64,000 nucleotides of DNA from Acanthochromis polyacanthus (lineage: Eukaryota > Chordata > Actinopteri > Pomacentridae): assembly GCF_021347895.1 (NCBI RefSeq), contig NC_067116.1, forward strand, positions 35,599,639 to 35,663,638. Reading direction: 5' to 3'. A model generated the notes under the pieces. The model made no database searches, was not told where the DNA came from, and saw only the letters and a program-made list of their open reading frames with translations. Of this stretch, positions 30,245 to 42,855 are shown in pieces. A program made the position numbers and the translations under genes. The first letter of the stretch is position 1. Each line of letters starts with the position of its first letter.

Positions 30245-30481
30245 ATTATTAAATGAGCATGATCTAGTGCAATACTGATGTTTAAAATGTCTGTTCTGCT
30301 CATAGAAAACTCTAGTCATAAAAAACAACTCATGTAAATACAATCTGTTGGTTCAGGTAAATCTGACATTAAATCACTTCTTATCACTCTTTGCAAAGTA
30401 AATCTTGGTCACAAACCTGTCTGAGCTTCATCGAGTGGAAGCCAGACCCGGTCGATAAAACACTAAAAAGAGACTTCATTT

Positions 30482-30627
30482 CCAATTAAACTCAGCATGT
30501 TTTTAGACTGGAGGAGGAAGTACCCAGTGAAAACCCACGCAGGCAAAGGGAGAACATGCAAACTCCACACACCAAGACCATCTAGTTGTGAGCCAACTGT
30601 GCTAACCACTGTACCACTGTGCCACCC
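30482..30627 (-). mobile_element. Diverged V-SINE head and central block, tail missing
   Basis: Inverted fragment with GTGCTAACCACTGTACCACT (head), then AGAACATGCAAACTCCACAC (central block), then AAACTCAGCATG. The rest of the 3' half is absent. The head differs from the other copies (AGTTGGCTCACAAC in place of CTTTCGCCTTGCAGC), so it belongs to another V-SINE subfamily. No target duplication was found. It lies 240 bp from copy 3 in the opposite orientation. Confidence 0.75.
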
Positions 30628-33600
30628 CCGAGTCCAGGCCAGCAACTCTGAAATGTAACCTCAGCTCAGTGCAGCAACTTCACCCTGGTTGTCTTCCACA
30701 TGGCTCTGGGTTTTACTTGCTGTCGTTATTTGGTGCGTGTTAAGATGAGATCATTCCACAATCCTTCTTGATGGTTATTTATATGTGTAAACTCGTTTGT
30801 ATGTGTGTTTTCATTGATGTGTTATCATTAAAATCATGAGCTGTGTACCCTAACAAAATGGGGGGAAATGGTTAAATTCAAATGAAACACATTTGTCTCT
30901 CCTAATAACAGGTAATTCAAAGTGTTTTCTTGATAAACTGTCCAGCTACATCGCAGAGCCCGACTGGACACAAAACAAAAAGTCAGAAAAAGCTCCTTTG
31001 GCTCTTTCTCTTGAGGTGCAATGTTCATTCAAGTGCCATCTTAGCTTCTGCTATCAGTTCTTTAAACATCCATGTCACATGCCCATTGCACATAAAGCTG
31101 CGCTGCCTTTGTTTTTAAGGTTCTTTTTCTTGCTTAAAATCCGCATTTTAAAGTTTGGTCAAGGCTTGGTTTGAAAATAACACAATACATCCACAAACAC
31201 ACAAAGAAGCTGAAGAATGCCTGACAGGGTCGGAGACACGCTATTGTTCCCGCATAGTGAGTGCAATTAACAACATCCTGTTTGTGTCAGAACGAAATGG
31301 TCTGGTCTTACTTTAGAAAAACCACTTGAACTAAGTATGATCTTGCAGCAAATATGGTTTCATTTGTTTACAGTAATTACCCCATGTATAATTGTGTCAC
31401 TCTGTTTGACAGTAATGATGTTGCTGCTCCTGCTGTGAAAATACATGTTGCATCTTAAGTGTGAATAACAGAACACAGCAGATGACAGAACCAGCATTCG
31501 GAAAGCCTATCTCCTCAAATAACTAATAACATACTTGTTTTACCAAAATGTCAGCCTGCTGGTGGTTTTGTTGCCAGAGTAGCAGACATTCTTACTTATT
31601 TTGGAATCAGCTCTTCAGCATGTGATAAAGACATCATTGCCATTGTCCCTAAAAGACACCATAAAACATCCAGTGACAGTTATTGTTCAGACTCTCAAAG
31701 GAGACATTATCTTGTTGCTCTCCAGGCCTCAGAAAGACAACAAACAACCGTCTGGCTGAGGGCACTTTACAGCGTTGTGCCACACCTCAACTTTTCTTTA
31801 GCTGAGCTCAATGAAAGTCATCTGCGGGGGTTTGAATGTGGAGTGAAAGTGGTCTTTGTTTGTCCACTCTGTGCTTGACTCACTTTGTTTCATTATGTGG
31901 AGCATCTGCACACGTCAAGGGGGGTATGGAAGCATCCCAAGAGGAGTAAGAGCTTAAAGGATTGTGGTTGAGTCAGTTCCTGTAACTCAGATGTGCGAGT
32001 TCTGGATAGCAGTTGTGTCAAACAGTCACAGATTGGAGAAACAAAGCGAACACACTCATGTGAGAGTGAGAACGGGTAGAATGAGGGGTTACTGTTGGCC
32101 AAGAGAGAGAGGCGTGAAATCTACCATGAAGGCCTTCGCTCAGTCAGCCCAACCCCTCATCTGCTCCTGTCTTTTTTATCCAGCAGTCTTCCCACACTTC
32201 TATCTATCGAGAAATTCAACCTGTCATACCTGCTCAATCAGTTATAAAAATTCAACAAAATAACTTTCTTTTCATTTTTGTGAAGTTTTTCACATTAAGA
32301 AGTATTTTATGTTTTGTTGTGTATTTTTGTGACACACATGGTTCAGAAAATATCCTTAGCTGACTTCTACATCATCAGCTTTAATGTCAATGTTTGCATA
32401 AAGACGGAATCCTTTGTGACTGATTTTTACTTTTTTTAAAATTTATTTTTAAGATATTTCAGCTCATCTATACTGAGAGATTATCTGATGCTACTTTTTC
32501 AATAATACATGATCTAAACCAAGGACATGGTGAAAAACAACTGAAAGTTTCAGGCTTCTCTCGTTTTTTTTTTATTATCTCTGAAAGTGTTTGATATATC
32601 AATGTAAAATTTCACAAATATCTTTACAAATAGCCATATTATAAAATGTAAAAAAATTTCAGGATGGCGAAGATTTGAGATGAAATGACCCACCTCTATC
32701 TATCTATCTGTTCAAGTGGGTCAACAACTGGATTTTGTGTAGAGACAAAGTCATACAAATTTGTTTGTCCTACCAGACGTAATTAAAAACAACATACTAT
32801 GTTTCATGTATAATCATGCTCTATTACTTTTATTACTTGGCTATTGAGTTAAATAAACAACTGCTGCTACACTCAGATTTGAAACAAATGCACCCCCCCA
32901 TACGCCAAACACAATTAGGAGTTGATCCAACAGTTTCACAAAGAAGGACCTACTCGCAGTTAATTCACATGGGTTCCTTTTACGTCAGAAGGACAGTGGT
33001 GGTTACGTTCCCATCGAGAGTTCAATTACCAGGGAAAGCAACAAGAAGAAGAACTAACGTCACGACTACACCACACTCTGTAAATCACCAATCATCTATC
33101 TATCTATCCCTCTCTCTAGAGCCTGCCCCGCATGAATAACTGTCAGTAGTGACAAATCGTACTGTTACGGAAGCCCCATAGACCCCCTCGGTCCTGCAAT
33201 TTCTCACACTGACAGCTTACACAACCCCGAGGTGTGTGCATGTGGATATACATAAAAAAATGCTTAAGGTCAGAGATGTTTGGAGCCCCTTTGAGGAAAC
33301 TATGATTCAGACAGGACTAAGTCTGAATCACATGTGCTGGGAGATTCATCACAAAACCGTTCAAAAATCTCCTGAGAACCTGGAGGATGCCAGAATGGAG
33401 AGACAAACGCACGTACAAACTCGGAGCAGATTTTGGTTGAAGGTGGATTAGCTTTGGGAGCTTTGTTAGATACTAAATCACCCTTCCTAATGTACATCTC
33501 GAACCCAGTCCCACGCCTGAACTTATGAAACCTCGCAAAAACCCTCACTCCCCTCCCAGTCTCCCACAGTGCAAAGACACAATGATACCGAAAGTGAAGC

Positions 33601-34443
33601 TTCGCAATCAATAATCCCTGTTTTTACTGTTTATGGTTAAATTACATCCTTCGACCTGAAAACACGCATATTCCAGTAAATTCCAGCGAGCGAACATCAC
33701 CACTTTATGAGTGCGATGGATGTGCCAAACGTCTGGAGCAGGTATTCAGCTCGTTGTCAACAAGAAAGATGCATGGTCCCCGAGTGCTGACCTCAGAGTT
33801 GGCTCCCTGCAGGATGACACAACAGACACGAAAACGCTGCACAGACACACACTCACATGGATGACCAGTAAATCAGGCAGCAGCCTCTGGAGCGCAGCCA
33901 GACAGCCTGAAGCTAAGTTCTGACTCCTAATAACCACCCGGCGGCTCTGCGCTGCTGGACTATTTTCTCTCCCTGCGTTTTGTTTGCGTGTGTGCATGTG
34001 GGAGCAATATGCGTTCCGTGGATTTCAGCGCAGCGTTGCGTGAGCAGGTGAACTACAGGGGTTTAAGCGACTTTGGCAGCGTGACAGAATTTCCTGTGGC
34101 AACCTTGAAGAGAAAAGAAGGCTCCGTAACAGGAGGGAGAGGGATGCTTGCTTAACTCCATTTGTACATTTAAAGCATCGCAGACGACTGATCTCAGCAG
34201 CCCTGAAGCCAGAACAAATTGAACAGAGAGGGGGAGACATTCAGTTTCTCACAGAGGTGTTTGAAAAGGTTGTGGGCAAACTGTCTGTGCACTTTTACAG
34301 GGTAATAATGCCAATGACAATATATCACCAGAAAATCAAGACTTTGGGTAACCCATCAGTATTAAAAAGCTAGTCCAGGGAAGATCAAGTTTTTCACCTT
34401 GTTAACGTGTCCATATGGTGTTTTTTATATGCCAGAGACATAT
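30628..34443. other. Non-coding stretch with no recognised gene
   Basis: Only small tetranucleotide stretches (ATCT/TATC near 32696-32708 and 33095-33110) stand out. GC content rises around 33.7-34.2 kb, but I see no exon or promoter motif that I can defend. Confidence 0.35.
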
Positions 34444-34445
34444 TA

Positions 34446-35105
34446 CACTCAACAAAAATAAACGCAACACTCCCATTTTTTATGAGATGAACTCAAAGAT
34501 CTAAAACTTTTTCCACATACACAATATCACCATTTCTCTCAAATATTGTTCACAAATCTGTCTAAATCTGTGATAGTGAGCACTTCTCCTTTGCTGAGAT
34601 AATCCATCCCACCTCACAGGTGTGCCATATCAAGATGCTGATTAGACACCATGATTTGGATGTACTGCCAAATTCTCTGAAACGCCTTTGGAGGCGGCTT
34701 ATGGTAGAGAAATGAACATTCAATACACCAGCAACAGCTCTGGTTGAAATTCCTGCTGTCAGCATGCCAAATGCACGCTCCCTCGAATCTTGCCACATCT
34801 GTGGCATTGTGCTGTGTGATTAAACTGCACCTTTCAGAGTGGCCTTTTATTGTGGGCAGTCTAAGGCACACCTGTGCACTAATCATGGTGTCTAATCAGC
34901 ATCTTGATATGGCACACCTGTGAGGTGGGATGGATTATCTCAGCAAAGGAGAAGTGCTCACTGTCACAGATTTAGACAGATTTGTGAACAATATTTGAGA
35001 GAAATTGTGATATTGTGTATGTGGAGAAAGTTTTAGATCTTTGAGTTCATCTCAGAAAAAATGGGGGCAAAAACAAAAGTGTTGCGTTTATATTTTTGTT
35101 GAGTG
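34446..35105 (-). mobile_element. Internally deleted Tc1/mariner-type element with about 210-bp inverted arms
   Basis: Both ends carry CACTCAACAAAAAT(A)AAACGC. The long arms at about 34446-34650 and 34886-35105 are inverted copies: GATGAACTCAAAGATCTAAA, CAAATATTGTTCACAAATC and AGATAATCCATCCCACCTCA occur in both. A TA precedes the left end (34444-34445); the right flank is TG, probably a mutated TA. The left arm lacks a short TTTGTTTTTGCC block present in the right arm. Between the arms remains only the start of a minus-strand transposase. Confidence 0.85.
34640..34807 (-). pseudogene. N-terminal helix-turn-helix remnant of the element's transposase
   Basis: The minus strand from 34807 reads MPQMWQDSRERAFGMLTAGI, then STRAVAGVLNVHFSTISRLQ and RRFREFGSTSK, a homeodomain-like helix-turn-helix as found at the N-terminus of Tc1/mariner transposases. 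After about 50 residues the frame enters the inverted arm and ends. The linker and DDE region are deleted, so no catalytic function is possible. The protein could in principle still bind the arms if made, but no promoter evidence is visible. Confidence 0.65.
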
Positions 35106-35107
35106 TG

Positions 35108-35530
35108 TGAGCAAACTAAGCGGTCAATGCTATGACTGAGCATTTCCACCTATAGTGTACAGAAAACTAAAACAGAACTTCAGAGAGTCTGGGCTCCTTA
35201 CATAATACACCTAAAGAACCAGTCCATGCCTGAACAATATGCAAAAAAAAAACAACAACAAAAAAAACACGTTATTGTGAAAGTCATAATTTTAGTGAGA
35301 TAGTTTTCATTTTTTAAAAATGCAGTCACAATTTGGATACTGCACTTTGCTTTAGTGCAATTTCGATAATATTTTTTGATTAATTGTTCACTCCCAAACC
35401 AATCCCATCACATTCTGAATCAATGTTCTCCTTCAGCATCAGTTTCTGGTTTGAACATGGAAATTACTCCAGTACTGCAACTTGCTATTGTGTAGCATAG
35501 AGTCATTTAACAGTGTTAGATTGAGTGAGC
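35108..35530. other. AT-rich stretch with no recognised feature
   Basis: Contains an A-rich block near 35240-35270. No exon is seen. Confidence 0.35.
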
Positions 35531-36376
35531 TGGGGTGCTGAGCTGCAGTGAGTGGGGAAAGTGATAGTACAAAGAAGCTGGCACTTCAGAGATTCCGTAC
35601 AAAGCAATAGTGTAGAGAATGTGGAGTTACATCAATGCCACTTTAAGACAGGAAAGGATTGCATTCATGGAAGATGTCAGTTTAATACACAGTTACTTCC
35701 ACTACAGGATTAATAAACTGATCGAGAAGGCCAACTCCATCATCGCTGCTGATACAGACATGTTTCAGAAAGTGAAAAATCTTACAGACCCACTGCACAC
35801 CCTGGAAGTTATTAAGCTCCTTTGGTTACAGACTGATTCCACCAAGGTCCAATACTGAACACATTATGGGGGGTCTTTTCTATGAGCAATGAGTATTTCC
35901 TGACCCACACCGTGCATCAGAGGGTTAAAGGGCAGGAGTAAGAATGAACTACACATGCCGAGGAAACGATGTACTACTCATAGGTACAAGTGTTTAATTC
36001 TATAGAAATATTACATGCATTCCGAGAATCTTCCATCAGTGGAAACAGACTTTTTTCCTTTTATGTGACATTGTGATTATAGATGTGCAAATAGTTTTAT
36101 TTGCACACTAGATATATGTAAGCCATTTTGCAAATTGCCAATTTATTTCATTATAGATTTGACTACATCATTGCACACTGTATATTTTCTGTACTGCACA
36201 TTCTGCTAATTGTATATTACATTTTTTTCATATTACCTTGCTCCAGGTCTTCTATACATATAAGAAGGAATATTTTATGTTCAGTGTTAGATATGGGACT
36301 GTAGATGCTGTAACTAAATAATTTCCGGCGAAGGATTATCTATCTATCCATCTATCTATCTATCTATCTATCTATC
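35531..36376 (+). mobile_element. 5'-truncated LINE tail (L2/CR1-like) ending in (TATC)n
   Basis: The plus strand encodes YFHYRINKLIEKANSIIAAD and MFQKVKNLTDPLHTLEV at 35690-35830, which resembles the segment after the reverse transcriptase of fish L2/CR1-type LINEs (RVSKLIKKASSIIG ... DHPLHN). Stops follow. The AT-rich downstream part ends TAACTAAATAATTTCCGGCG and then a TATC/CATC tetranucleotide run at 36337-36376, as LINE tails of this type do. The reverse transcriptase and endonuclease are absent. The 5' break and the exact clade are uncertain. Confidence 0.5.
36337..36376. repeat. (TATC)n tetranucleotide repeat
   Basis: About ten TATC units with one CATC variant at the end of the putative LINE. 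It is probably the LINE's own 3' tail expanded by slippage. Confidence 0.85.
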
Positions 36377-38384
36377 ACATTTCAGAACATCAGGCAGGTG
36401 CAAATTGGGGAGGCACAGAGTTTCATTTTGGGGGCTTTTTGGGGACTTTAACAAGTCGTGCTGTGATACGAAAACAAACTCTAAATCAAACACCTCAACC
36501 TCACAGGAAAACCAAACACACTTACTCCACGTGTGCGTCAGAGCGCAGCGCACAGGACGCACACGCATTTTCAGACGGAGTCAGAGTGAAGAGTTTATTA
36601 ACTTACCGTTAAAAGAGCTGCAGGTGTGGAATCGTCTCAGAACCTTGTCCATCCATTCATTCAGGCATTTCAGTGTGAGGTCTCTGAAGAAGGTCACCTG
36701 AACCAGCTGTGTACTTGGCGCATGGAGTGACGGCGGTCAGTTAATCCAAGTCTCATAGCAGTCGGCGCACTTGGCAGGGTTTTGTGACACTTTTAGAGGA
36801 TTTTTGTGTTACCTTTTTCGCTTTTGCATTTATTTCAGAGCACAAATAAACTGTCAGGCAACCACACAGTCTGCTTCAATGATTCCAGCCATTTCTCGGT
36901 CTCAGATCATGACGCACAAAAGAGCGTCTTTTGCTCCGAAAGTACAAAAGTCCATTACTGTGTCTCGTTTCTATCATCATCTGGAGGCTAAACTGAGATG
37001 CTCCCGTAACCGCCCATCTGTGCACCGGTGACAAAGACGAGGCTGCACATCCAACTTGGCCTTTAATCGTGATTTCGTCCTCTCGTCTCTCCACAACTTG
37101 TCGATTCCAAGGTGGGCGTCTCTTGACTTGTGCGTGCTGAATTTCCTTCAACATTTAGCCACATTCCTGTATCGATCATTCACAACATTATATTGATATT
37201 TGCTAATGCTGTTTCCCAAAATTCAATGCACACTTTCACCTTTAACCTTCCGGGTCATCCTTAATCTCATAATTACTCGCGAGATTTGATTGTTAAAGGT
37301 CTTCCATCTAAATCAGTCTGCTAAATGACAACAATATTATGCCTTAAAACAGGTTTTCTCAGTCCTAAAATATAAATACTTGTGCAAAACACACATTTTT
37401 TAGAATTCATTTCTGTAAGAATGGGTGGATTAGGACATCATTGAAACAATCAGTCTCGTTCCCTTTTCTTCTGCATCTCTTTCACCCATAATCTCCCAAA
37501 GAACTTGTAAATGTGGTGGAAACCCTCATTTTTCATAAACTTCAGCTGTCTGACTGTAGCAGTACGTGCGTTGGTCTGCGTGCATTTGTAAAGGTCAAGA
37601 TGTCAGCAGGTTTTTCTGCCAGAAGTCTGTGTATTAACTACTGTATTTGGTTCAATAATCTCTGTCTCAATACAAAAAAGGGAAAATAACACCAATAAAA
37701 CTCTTTTTGCATCTGTGAAAATCATGTCTTGTAAAAAAGTTCAGAGAAACCAAATCCCTGTGCTCCTTTTCTGACCTGTCCGTTCCTAAATATGAGCCCA
37801 GGGGGACTGATGGGAGGAGGGGGAGATGTCTTTTCCATACCGGGAGTCACGAGAGAAGGCAATAGCACAGTAAGATGTGGAGATTTAGGCCTGTAAATAA
37901 AGTCAGAATCCTCAAGCACAAACCTGTAGACAGTGTTTGTAAAGGAGTTGGGAAATGGGGCGTTGCGAGGCATGTTGGGGGGAGAAATCTTGGATGAGAG
38001 AGAAAGAGGGAGGTGGACACAAAAGGCCATTTATGTGAAGATGACATAATCACCTGTTGCCCCCACGTACAGCCAACATCTGTGAAATTTATTAACTTTC
38101 TGTCCTTGCCTCTCCTCATGCTGTTTTTCCATCCAGCTCTCGACCCGTGCACAGACACTATGTCACGCAGGGATAATGCTGTCATGTGTGAAGAGGCCAA
38201 TTAGTTTTTATATTCATGAAGTAGTTGCATTTCAGGAACAAGGCAGAAAAATCCTGAAGGCCTGTTTTAGTTATAGAGTCTAGAGAATTAAAGTCTACAG
38301 CTGTTCTAGCAGCTCTGTGAGTCTGCATTGAGGCCTGGGGGTTCATTTAAGTAGTAAATCTAGGAACCTGTGTGTGTACGTGTG
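36377..38384. other. Non-coding stretch with no firm gene
   Basis: A 91-base minus-strand segment at 36607-36697 is open and bounded by CAG and GTAAGT (see findings), but I do not recognise the peptide. Otherwise nothing is supported. Confidence 0.35.
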
Positions 38385-38485
38385 TTCTTTGTATATCTCA
38401 ACAACTGTACAACTGATCCACTGTATGCTTGTCCCGAGACACTGCAGTGTTGAGTTTGAAGAAGATTGGATGAATAAATGGCCGT
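38385..38485 (+). repeat. Dispersed repeat family, copy B
   Basis: The segment ATATCTCAACAACTGTACAA followed by GACACTGCAGTGTTGAGTTTG and AAGAAGATTGGA matches the internal part of copies A (15965) and C (48340), at moderate divergence. Confidence 0.45.
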
Positions 38486-38524
38486 TTTGGGGGGTCTTTT
38501 TTAGCTAAAAGCTAACACCTACAT

Positions 38525-38608
38525 GCAGGGGCGGTTCCAGATTAATTTTAATGGGGGGGCACAGGGGGGTACAACAGATTTTTTTTTTTTTTTTTTGGGG
38601 GGGGGGGG
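38525..38608 (+). repeat. Possible transposon terminus followed by a T18-G12 junction
   Basis: CAGGGGCGGTTCCAGATTAA is the kind of terminus seen in fish hAT-type elements. It is followed by G-rich sequence and an 18-T/12-G homopolymer junction at 38579-38608. No inverted partner (CCGCCCCTG) was found downstream, so the element assignment is weak; the homopolymers are certain. Confidence 0.4.
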
Positions 38609-40639
38609 CACCGAAAAGTTGTAAGAAAATATGAAAGCTGCAACTGACCTCTTGCTTTTACAGAATATTTTTCATGTTTGTTTTTTTTGGCTCTTTAACC
38701 CAGTAGGAAAGGTGTATATGACCTTTTCATTTTGGACTGTTAACATTCAAATTATGATGGACTTGTTTCCTTGTTTATGTGAATGACAGCATCATCAGCT
38801 GCAGCATCTGCCTGTTATGTGAAACTCGTAAGCTCAACGACAGTGTCCTGAGGGCAATTAAGTGACAAATATTGTGCATGAGCAGCACGATATACAACCC
38901 TGTCAATTTCCACTTCTTAGAATGTTTACTGACAACTATCACACCTAAAATAAGAAATAATATTCTGTACTCTTAAACTCAGCAGCTTTACAAACTCTAA
39001 GACTAAACTCTCCACAAGGATCCAAAATAAGTTGGACTTCTACATGAGAGCTTTAATTATTCTTCATCTACTTCCTGAAAAGTTTGGTAAAAAAAAAAGA
39101 CTAAAACTAATATTTTCAGCTGAACTAAAGATAGACTTTGTCATTTTTCTGTTCACATGTTGTGTTGTTGTAAACTTACTCTTTCAAATAAATAGCTGCC
39201 TAACCCTCTGGAAACCAGTGTTTGTCCTGTTTTGGTGTCGCTCCTCTGCGACCCTAGACAGCCTAGTTGTAATGTTTTTTGAGCAACACACCATACTATG
39301 ACGTTTTTACAATGAGGGTTCAACTATGGAACCAGTTTGACATGTTCATGCGTTCTATGTGTTAAAACTAAGAGATTTCAGGTGTCAGAAGGTAGTTTTC
39401 AACTTTCTTTTTTTAACTTTCTGCTTCAACTTTAAACTAAATTTACTTCACTAAGCCAGCCTTCTGGATGTCCAGTAAGCTGTGTTCCTATTGGCTGTCC
39501 AGATGGCTGCTTGGTGTTATCAGGAACACCTGAGCAGCTCAGTGTCTTCCTGCTTTATGTCTGCAGTCAAAAATTTCCTCTGCTTCTCTTCACCACTGAC
39601 TGGGTTTGGCTCTGCTTTAGTTTGTTCTTTAGGTGTTGGCTTCCAGCTTCCAGCAGTAAAATAGACTTTAATGTGTTTCTTGGTGTGTTTTAGAGCTTTG
39701 TACTGGATAGTTGTCTTGGTAAACGTGGTTCTTTAGCCACAGTTAGCACATGGTGCTAATATGTGGAGTGATTAGTGGATTTGGTGCAGCTGAGTTGTCT
39801 TTATCTTGGCTGTAGTGAGTCTTTAGAGGTTTTTGGTCAGACACATTCTGTATTCTTGTTTATGAACCAATGTTGGTTGTCCAGAAGGTAAGAGTTCCTG
39901 TCCTGATTCTCTGTTTAAAGAGGTTCTCTGGTAGGCTGCAGGAGACTTTAGTGTTTGGGTTGTGGTAGTTTGGTTTTTGTATGGTTTCATTTGGACGACT
40001 ATCTTGAGGCCCCTCCATGTAGTTTAGTGAGGTTTTCTGGAACAGTTCTACAAAGCAAGCAGAAGAGACTTTGAGAGTTTTTAGGAAGTTCTGGAGACCA
40101 GATTTAGAGGAAGCAGAAACATTTGTCAGCAGTTTGAGCAGGAGAAGGTGAGCTTCAGAGTAGAAATGAGAAGGAAACTTTGACCCTTGTGATGAGGTCC
40201 TGTACCAAGAGTTTGAGCAGGTTGTGAAGAGTCTGTAGTTCTTTGGTCTGAAAGCACAAGAAGAATTGAGTCAAAGGAGAAAACAGGAGATATTGTTGGT
40301 TCTTCTGTTGCTCTGCAGTTTCCTTACACTGAATATCAAGTTTGTATTTTAAATGATTTACTGTGTGAGCCCAAGAAGACTTCAATAAACTCCCTCCATC
40401 CCCTGGACACAACATATTTTATTACCATGTTAAATATTTTTTTACATATGTTTTTGGGTTTTAATCATAGTTTTAGCATAGTTTTTTCTCTTTGCTTCTT
40501 TAGTTTTGTCATCTGTGTGAAAGGTGCTAAACAAAGTTGAATTGAAAAACTGAATAATTGACTAACTCATGATTGTGACAACAGAAGTATTTTCATTGTG
40601 ATTTAAGGGTTTGTTTGTTTTAGTTTTAAGTTTGAGGCA
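38609..40639. other. Non-coding stretch of T/G-rich texture, no recognised gene
   Basis: From about 39400 to 40430 the plus strand is rich in TTTAG, CTTTAG, GGTTTT and TTTGG words, unlike its neighbours, and may be an old repeat. I cannot name it or place its ends. Confidence 0.35.
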
Positions 40640-41075
40640 GAAAAAAATGGAAGAAATTACATTTAAAAAAGCAATTAAATCAAAGGAAAACACATTTAAT
40701 ACAATAAAACTTTGAAAAAGAAAATTAAACATTAAATACAATTAAATTATATTAAACAGACAAAATATTTAAATGGATAATTTAACATAAGATACAAAAC
40801 ATGTAATTATAAAATTAAACACTTTTTCAACAAAAATATAAAACATTAAAGATTAAATATTTTAGATAAACATTTCAAAAAATACAATTAAACAAGAATA
40901 AACATTTAAAAAATACAAAACATTTAATTAGATGATTAAACTGATAAAAACACAACATTTAATTACAAATTAAATGTTTAATTAGAAAATTAAATCTTAA
41001 AGACAATAAAACTTTAAATAGTAAGTAAAAAGAAAATACAATGAAGTATTTAAAAAGAATATTAAACACAAATAT
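40640..41075. repeat. AT-rich imperfect tandem tract
   Basis: About 430 bp built from loosely repeated words such as AATTAAA, AACATTTAAT, ATACAATTAAA and AAAATTAAAC, with very few G or C. It looks like a degenerate AT minisatellite. No consistent single period was found by eye. Confidence 0.7.
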
Positions 41076-42786
41076 GAACCTTATGGTGCAGAGGAAAATT
41101 CAGATGATCACCAAAGTCCGCAGGATTTGTCGTGTGGCAACCATAAATGTCTGCACAGAATTTCTTAGATATTGAGATAGTTTAGATGCAAGGGATCATA
41201 AAGTCGGATTTATCTTCTGTGGTTTAGGAAGACTGCACACTATCATAGTGATTCAATCTTGGATATTACCATGGCTGAAAACCTGCAAAACAATCACTAA
41301 CAGACTATTTTTTCATTCAGTTACTTACTTTGATTACTCAGAAATACGAAACCTTAAAAGTGGAGCACAAGAAATAGGTTAATCCATTCTTCCTGTCTGC
41401 CGCAATTAACACAAGAGTCATGTCTAGCTCAGTTTTGTGTTCGCTGGATTGAGGTTTCATTCATATTGACAAGCGTCAAAATATCTCCCCAGCTGAGACA
41501 AAGACACAGTGTTCTCTGGGAGGATCATCACCATGAAAACATGGTATTAATCCTGCATATTAATCCTCATGCTGCCTACACATGTACTGGTAGTACTATC
41601 CATCACTCCACTTTGTCCTTATTTTAATCACTGACACCCAAATAATACTGTAGATTTATGAAAAAACCGGGTTAATACTTGACAAAATCAGCTCTCTTTT
41701 CATTTATTTTAAAGACGGCTCCATTTCCCCTCACTGTGCAGTATATATTTTTCTTGAATTTAGGAGTTATTTTTTATTAAACTGTATCCGGCGCAGCGGC
41801 GGAGGATACACAGGTAATAAAAGAAGCTGCTGCTGTTGTCTTATGGCTCATTTTATTCATCTGTCCTCTTATTTCAGCCTCTTTTTTTGCCAGGATGGAA
41901 AACATTTTATTCAGGATTTGGAATGTGAAGCATTCGTGTTCTTTCTTTCATACACACTAGTTTCCCTTTTTGTCCTGTGTATGTCCTGTGGGTGGGTCAT
42001 ATTATGTCTACACACCTCATGTGTGCTAAAAACCTGCAAAACAGACACTGACACAGTGTAAACATTTGACTGCTGGGAGTCTCTGCTCCTATTTCCCTTA
42101 AGGAAGTGCAGGAGTTGCCCAGACCGCTCTCCTCTGGCCTGTGTGCTGCTCTGGGCTGGACTCCCTCTTCGCTCTGTGGACTGAGCTGCAGAGAAAAGGC
42201 CCTCAGAGCTAGGAGCCTCCTCACAGCTCTCCTGGAGGTGCCACCCTCACCACAGCTCAACTCCAGCTCTCTCACACACTCTCACTCGCAGCTTTCTAAC
42301 CAGACCAGAGCCACCTACAGTAGCACTCTTGTTATGCCGCGATGCTTTTTATACCATGTGTGCCAGTGGGCCATTTCACGTGGGGCTTTTTCACTACAAC
42401 CACTTCACGGCAAGAAAAAGAAGTCTGTTCCTCAAATCTGCTTCGGATCAGCCACTGAGGGCAACTCTCACCAACTTCTACACATTCTGAATCAGAGCTG
42501 CAGTTAAAGGTGAAGTTGCTGATTCTAGTCTCATGCAGCTGTTGATGTCAAACCAAGTCGATTGGCTTGGACCAGTCCTGTCCTGTGCATATTTGTGGTA
42601 ATGCACTGGACAGGGGTGAAGGTAGAGGAGGAGAGATGAAGGGAGTGGGAGTGAGAAGGATGGTAAATATGAAATATGATACCTATTTAAATATGCTAAA
42701 CTAGCAAAATGGCAACAATCTTTATCCCAAATCACTTCATTTGTTATTAGAATCTAAAATTGATCTTTCAAAGTTACAGGAGTGCT
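41076..42786. other. Non-coding stretch with no recognised gene
   Basis: A 133-residue plus frame (42106-42507) overlaps a 92-residue minus frame; neither shows a domain. GC rises around 42.1-42.3 kb. Confidence 0.35.
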
Positions 42787-42830
42787 TTGATGGTGTTGCC
42801 AAGCAACAGAGGCTTTGCCCACAGGCAGCA
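42787..42830. repeat. Partner of the dispersed repeat fragment at 7858-7910
   Basis: TTTGATGGTGTTGCCAAGCA and TTTGCCCACAGGCAGC match the 7.9-kb block in the same order. Confidence 0.45.
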
Positions 42831-42855
42831 AAAAGTCACTTCACTTCACTTCACT

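Noticed and set aside
42106..42507. 133-residue plus frame in GC-richer sequence
   Set aside because: Opposed by an equally open minus frame, no splice context or recognisable domain.
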